Below, piece by piece: positions 6,276 through 9,353 of a stretch of 9,353 nt of DNA; position 1 is the stretch's first letter, and every line of letters begins with the position of its first letter. A model generated the notes under the pieces. The model worked only from the letters and a program-made list of their open reading frames with translations, was not told where the DNA came from and did no database searches. The position numbers and the translations under genes are program-made. The DNA comes from Actinomycetes bacterium. Lineage in GTDB: Bacteria > Actinomycetota > Acidimicrobiia > Acidimicrobiales > Palsa-688. The DNA lies in assembly GCA_021808425.1 (NCBI GenBank), contig JAKBBS010000134.1, forward strand, positions 1 through 9,353, written 5' to 3'.

Positions 6276-6728
6276 ATGGACATGCCCAACTACTTGCCAA
6301 AATTCCCGGAGGCCGCACAACCCCCCGTCGCCGCCCGTTGCGCTAAGGGCACATGGCGGGCCAGCCCCGAGTCGAGCTTCTACATCGTCGACCTTGACGA
6401 ACGATCGGCACGGCGGCTCGTGCCCGCGGGCGATAGTCCGCGCAGGCGCACGAAACGCTCCTCGCTCTGCCGTGACTCCCGGTCCGTACCCCTGTCGTGC
6501 CTGCTCAACCTCGCGCCGGGAGAGCCCATGGTCCTCGTGTCGGGGGTCGGTCCCGGCGGCGGCCCGACTTTCCGGGTCCCAACAGCGGTAATAGAGGTAG
6601 TTCCAGAAGATCCAGAAGCCGCAGCGCCGCTGAGGCAGCGAACCGGGCTTGACGGTCACACCCTCGTCGTATCGTCGTCTTCCCTATCGACGTCGAGCGG
6701 CGCTAAAAGGAACCGGCATGACCATTAA
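6276..6728 (+). CDS. Small hypothetical protein preceding the WYL pair
   Basis: A 150-aa frame whose codons mostly end in G or C, supporting coding. Residues 34-50 (FYIVDLDERSARRLVP) and 80-112 (PGEPMVLVSG, then FRVPTAVIEVVPEDPEA) look like a small beta-rich domain; the ends are low in complexity. I do not recognise it. ATG 6276 follows the promoter-like element by 8 bp; ATG 6282 has GGATGG upstream and is an alternative start. The last 11 bp overlap the first WYL gene, consistent with a three-gene operon. A competing minus-strand frame (6207-6659) is less protein-like and has no flanking support. Existence is more likely than not but not certain; function unknown. Confidence 0.5.
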   Translation: MDMPNYLPKFPEAAQPPVAARCAKGTWRASPESSFYIVDLDERSARRLVPAGDSPRRRTKRSSLCRDSRSVPLSCLLNLAPGEPMVLVSGVGPGGGPTFRVPTAVIEVVPEDPEAAAPLRQRTGLDGHTLVVSSSSLSTSSGAKRNRHDH

Positions 6729-7680
6729 CCCCCAGGAGCGGCTCTACGTTCTCTACACATATCTGGCTGACGCTCACCGCGTCTCGTGGGGCCACCCGGA
6801 ACCTCCGCTCCGCCGAACGGCCCTGCAGGTCCGCGAGGATCTCAAGCACATCTACCCTCCAGACTCTGCCGGAAAAAAGATGCTTTACCGCGACCTCGAC
6901 CGCCTCCGAAGTGCCGGGATAGCCTTGGATAGCGACGAACGCGTCGACGGGCATTGCAGTTATGCCGTCCGCACCGCAGACGCGCCCCCGCTTGACGTTG
7001 CCACCCTCACCGCTCTCACCACGGTCGAAGCTGCAAGCGTCGAAGGCTTCGCGTCCGCCCTGGCGAAGCTCGGGGGCAGGATAGCGCGCAGCGCCGACGG
7101 CCAGGCGGCGATACCAGCCAAAGTCGTCGCCGAGAGCAAGCTCGTCGACGACGTGATCTGCCAACTCGCGGACGCCCTGTTCTACCAGCGACTGATCACC
7201 TTCACCTACCATGACCGTCGGTTAGAGAACGTCGAACCGCTCGCCTTGACCCTCGCAAACGGGTGGGTGTACCTCACCGCCGCTGTTTCCGGGGAGGCCG
7301 AGCGGGTGTTCCGCACCGACCGTATCGAAGGAACGGTGACCCTCGGCCGGACCTTTAAAGCACGCCGACAACCCGCTCAGCGTCCGCCTTTGCTCCCTTG
7401 GATGTTCGCCGAGACCAGCAGCCCGGCGCGCGAAGCGCTAGTGGTTTTCGATGCCGTCGTAGCCCGGGCCGCAATCGCCCGCTTTCCCCAAGCCGTCATC
7501 GACGCCGGCCCGGACGGCTCGGTCAAGCTTCGGATCAGTTACAAAGACCCCGGCCGTCTCTTCCGAGCTGTGCTCGCCTTCGCCGAGCGGGCTGAAATCC
7601 TCGAGCCTCTCCAACTTCGACACTGGATCGCCTCCCAGTTGCAGAGCTACATCACCTCTAATGCAGTGGTCTGCTCATGA
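6718..7680 (+). CDS. WYL-domain transcriptional regulator, PafB-like
   Basis: A 320-aa regulator with an N-terminal winged helix-turn-helix (about 5-85; recognition region KKMLYRDLDRLRSAGI), a WYL domain (about 150-207; NVEPLALTLANGWVYL, then ERVFRTDRIEG) and a C-terminal WCX-type domain (about 235-312). The WYL signature reads WVY here. WYL domains are known to sense nucleic acid, and the PafB/PafC heterodimer activates DNA-damage genes in mycobacteria. ATG 6718 is chosen because AAAAGGAA (6705-6712) lies 5 bp upstream; the longer frame from 6649 adds residues unlike the family. It overlaps the next gene by 4 bp (ATGA), so the two products are probably made together. The neighbourhood is not the proteasome locus where true pafBC sits, so this is a paralogue pair and pafB is not assigned. 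Confidence 0.92.
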   Translation: MTINPQERLYVLYTYLADAHRVSWGHPEPPLRRTALQVREDLKHIYPPDSAGKKMLYRDLDRLRSAGIALDSDERVDGHCSYAVRTADAPPLDVATLTALTTVEAASVEGFASALAKLGGRIARSADGQAAIPAKVVAESKLVDDVICQLADALFYQRLITFTYHDRRLENVEPLALTLANGWVYLTAAVSGEAERVFRTDRIEGTVTLGRTFKARRQPAQRPPLLPWMFAETSSPAREALVVFDAVVARAAIARFPQAVIDAGPDGSVKLRISYKDPGRLFRAVLAFAERAEILEPLQLRHWIASQLQSYITSNAVVCS

Positions 7681-8621
7681 GCGCCGCCCGCCGCCCCGCA
7701 CCAGGCGACCGCCGATTCGGACAGGTCGCCGCGGCTCTCGCCGCCATGCCACTCGGCACTCCCGTGTCAATCTCTCGGCTCGCCGACAGATACCTTCTCG
7801 ATCCCAAGGCGCTACAGCAGGACCTCAACGCCTTCAGCTACGTCGAGGCCGATCCCCCCAGCTTTGCAATCACCGCAGATTTCCGGGGCAACACGGCCAC
7901 CCTCGTAGACGCAGACCGGCGGCTTCGATACACGCCAGATCTGTCAGGCGGTGAGCGATTCGGTCTTCTTGCCGCCCTGGCTACCTGGACAGCGCTTCCC
8001 CGTCGATTGATATCCCGAGACCTGCGACTAGCCGCCCGGGCCGTGAGGAAACGGATCGGTCCCGGCGCGGACCACTTCCGCCACGAAAGGGGTGTCTGGT
8101 GCGACGACGTGGCCGAGCCGCTGCGGGCCGCCGCAGAACGAGGTCAGGACGTAATCGTGACGACTGCTGCCGGTCGGTTCCATGTTCAACCCACCGTCCT
8201 TCGCCACACCCGCGGCACCTGGATGGTAGATGCCACGGAGATCCCGACCGCCCGCGCCATCGAGTTCTACCTCGTCGACGTCGTCTCGGTCGATCCACCC
8301 GACGCCGTCAGCACCGCCCAAGGCACCATCGTCTCACCAGCAGCCACGCCGCCCGAGGTGACCTTCACCGTCGACGAAGACGCCGGCTGGTGGCTGAGCG
8401 ACGACCAATCCGGACGGGTGCTCCACACCTGCGAAACAGCTGGCGTCGTCACCGCCACGATCCGGGTGTGGCCCGAGGACGTCCCGTGGTGGCACGGGCT
8501 GCTGCTACTACTCGGGCCCAGCGTCCGCATCAAAGACATCGACCCAGGCCTCGGCGACAAAAACCTCCCAACCGACGTCGCCCGCTCAGTCCTATCGCGC
8601 TACCAAGCGCGCCCGCATTGA
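7677..8621 (+). CDS. Second WYL-domain regulator, PafC-like
   Basis: A 314-aa protein with a divergent N-terminal helix-turn-helix (about 14-58; VSISRLADRYLLDPKALQQDL), a WYL-like domain (about 145-205; QPTVLRHTRGTWMVDA, then RAIEFYLVDVVSV) and a C-terminal WCX-like domain ending GPSVRIKDIDP and VARSVLSRY, the usual close of PafC proteins. The W-Y-L triad reads W-M-V, so ligand contacts may differ from the canonical form. It starts at ATG 7677 inside the stop of the first WYL gene (ATGA overlap), so a heterodimer made by coupled translation is likely. It ends 37 bp before the convergent minus-strand gene. Divergence from the first WYL gene argues for an old specialised pair rather than a recent duplication. 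Confidence 0.87.
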   Translation: MSAARRPAPGDRRFGQVAAALAAMPLGTPVSISRLADRYLLDPKALQQDLNAFSYVEADPPSFAITADFRGNTATLVDADRRLRYTPDLSGGERFGLLAALATWTALPRRLISRDLRLAARAVRKRIGPGADHFRHERGVWCDDVAEPLRAAAERGQDVIVTTAAGRFHVQPTVLRHTRGTWMVDATEIPTARAIEFYLVDVVSVDPPDAVSTAQGTIVSPAATPPEVTFTVDEDAGWWLSDDQSGRVLHTCETAGVVTATIRVWPEDVPWWHGLLLLLGPSVRIKDIDPGLGDKNLPTDVARSVLSRYQARPH

Positions 8622-8658
8622 CCCCGACATACCGCACACGGGCCGGTCGCGGCGCCGT

Positions 8659-8991
8659 TTATCGCCCTTCCGGTGTCGTCTTGTATCTTCCTCCTGCGGC
8701 CCACGGTTTGAGCTGTTCGTCGGTTGCGAGGCGCCGGGGCGGGTCGCTGGCGAGGTGTAGGCCGAGCAGCGGACGGAGGTCGCAGTAGGGGTCGCCGCCG
8801 CGGTCCGTTAGCCAGCTGTCGTCGGGGACGGTCAGTTCCTCGGCCAGAGTCCGCCCGAGGTAGCCGTTCAAGGCAGGCCAGTCGAACTGCGCGAAGCTGC
8901 GGGAGAGTGCTGCGGCTATGTACGTCAGCGGCCAAGGGTCTTCGCAGAGCGAGACGGCGTCGGCGACGTCTCGGGCTTCGTCGTCGGTCAT
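8659..8991 (-). CDS. Hypothetical 110-aa protein
   Basis: A small acidic protein that I do not recognise. It has no signal peptide or membrane helix. Residues 1-30 and 35-55 look helical (MTDDEARDVADAVSL; LNGYLGRTLAEEL), and the C-terminal 30 residues are likely extended and charged. ATG at 8991 overlaps the stop of the upstream minus-strand gene by 4 bp (ATGA), which fixes the start against the longer frame from 9018 and shows translational coupling. Convergent with the second WYL gene; no clear hairpin terminator lies in the 37-bp gap. Confidence 0.75.
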   Translation of the reverse strand: MTDDEARDVADAVSLCEDPWPLTYIAAALSRSFAQFDWPALNGYLGRTLAEELTVPDDSWLTDRGGDPYCDLRPLLGLHLASDPPRRLATDEQLKPWAAGGRYKTTPEGR

Positions 8992-9353
8992 CCTTGCTCG
9001 CAGTACGCGGCGCCGCACGGCTTCGCCGGATGGTTAGGGCTGCTCGGTCGGCGTCGGGCTATGAGAGCTTCGACGGCTGCTCTGCCGTGTGGGCTGTCCA
9101 TCCAGCGGGGCAGCACGCCTACGAGCACTAGTCGCAGTGGTGTGCCGCGCGCCCAGTAGGAATCGCCGTGGATCACGATCCCGCACGGGGTGAGTTTCAA
9201 CATCCGGTACGGCTGCCATTGGGCGTCGCCGAGCATGCTGTGTCCCCCTTCGAGTGCAAGGCGTAGTTGGAGACGCTCGGCAGTGTCAACGAGCCGGGCA
9301 GTCCCGTTTTGCGACACGACAGTCACCGCGCCGTCGGCGTCGACGTCTTCGGT
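8988..9353 (-). CDS. Hypothetical protein, C-terminal 121 residues (gene continues past the right edge)
   Basis: The minus-strand frame is open from the edge at 9353 (TEDVDADGA) through to TGA at 8990-8988. GTG at 9326 lies inside it, but the residues upstream continue smoothly and the codon usage does not change, so the gene most likely begins outside the window. The visible part has beta-rich segments (RMLKLTPCGIVIHGDSYW; LRLVLVGVLP) and a basic, low-complexity tail with two cysteines near its end. Not recognised. It is translationally coupled to the 110-aa gene through an ATGA overlap. Confidence 0.72.
   Translation of the reverse strand, partial: TEDVDADGAVTVVSQNGTARLVDTAERLQLRLALEGGHSMLGDAQWQPYRMLKLTPCGIVIHGDSYWARGTPLRLVLVGVLPRWMDSPHGRAAVEALIARRRPSSPNHPAKPCGAAYCEQG

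Noticed and set aside
6207..6659. Minus-strand 150-codon frame opposite the small gene before the WYL pair
   Set aside because: Its composition is unlike a protein, and it has no flanking gene, promoter or overlap support, while the plus-strand frame has all three.
9309..9317. GTGTCGCAA on the minus strand, matching KTGTCSCAR
   Set aside because: It lies inside the coding frame of the partial minus-strand gene and is not followed by a -10-like hexamer at the right distance.

Overview
The window is high-GC DNA with high GC at third codon positions, GTG starts, 4-bp stop/start overlaps and a PafB/PafC-like pair of WYL regulators. This points to an actinobacterium (Actinomycetota); the genus cannot be read from the sequence. 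No tRNA, rRNA, CRISPR array, insertion sequence or integrase was found.

Layout. (i) Positions 1-378 hold no complete gene. There is a coding-like minus-strand fragment running off the left edge (1-188), then a 27-bp tandem repeat and a promoter-like element. (ii) 379-1035 is a hypothetical protein whose pattern resembles a small zinc-knuckle family with most metal ligands lost. (iii) 1151-6117 is a tightly packed plus-strand operon: a tandem AAA+ ATPase of the CbbX/SpoVK type, an unrecognised 183-aa protein, a HAD-type 5'(3')-deoxyribonucleotidase-like protein, and a TM0106-family nuclease (Cas4/RecB-type PD-(D/E)XK domain with a four-cysteine iron-sulfur signature, plus an RNase H-like 3'-5' exonuclease domain). 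Its junctions overlap by 4, 4 and 20 bp. (iv) 6276-8621 is a second plus-strand operon: a probable small unknown protein and two WYL-domain regulators, overlapping by 11 and 4 bp. (v) 8659-9353 is a convergent minus-strand pair of unrecognised small genes, overlapping by 4 bp, the first running off the right edge.

The most interesting non-coding signal is a word, KTGTCSCAR, in front of all three plus-strand transcription units: four copies in tandem before the 379 gene, one before the ATPase operon and one before the WYL operon. In the promoter-proximal copies it is followed after exactly 8 bp by a -10-like hexamer, the same geometry as the mycobacterial PafBC-dependent promoter (TTGTCRGTG-N8-TANNNT). 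I infer that the WYL pair may control the whole island, including itself.

Taken together, a DNA-damage/ssDNA-type regulator pair, an AAA+ remodeller, a nucleotidase and a two-domain nuclease look like a candidate DNA-stress or antiphage module. This is an inference from gene content and shared promoters; I do not recognise it as a named system.
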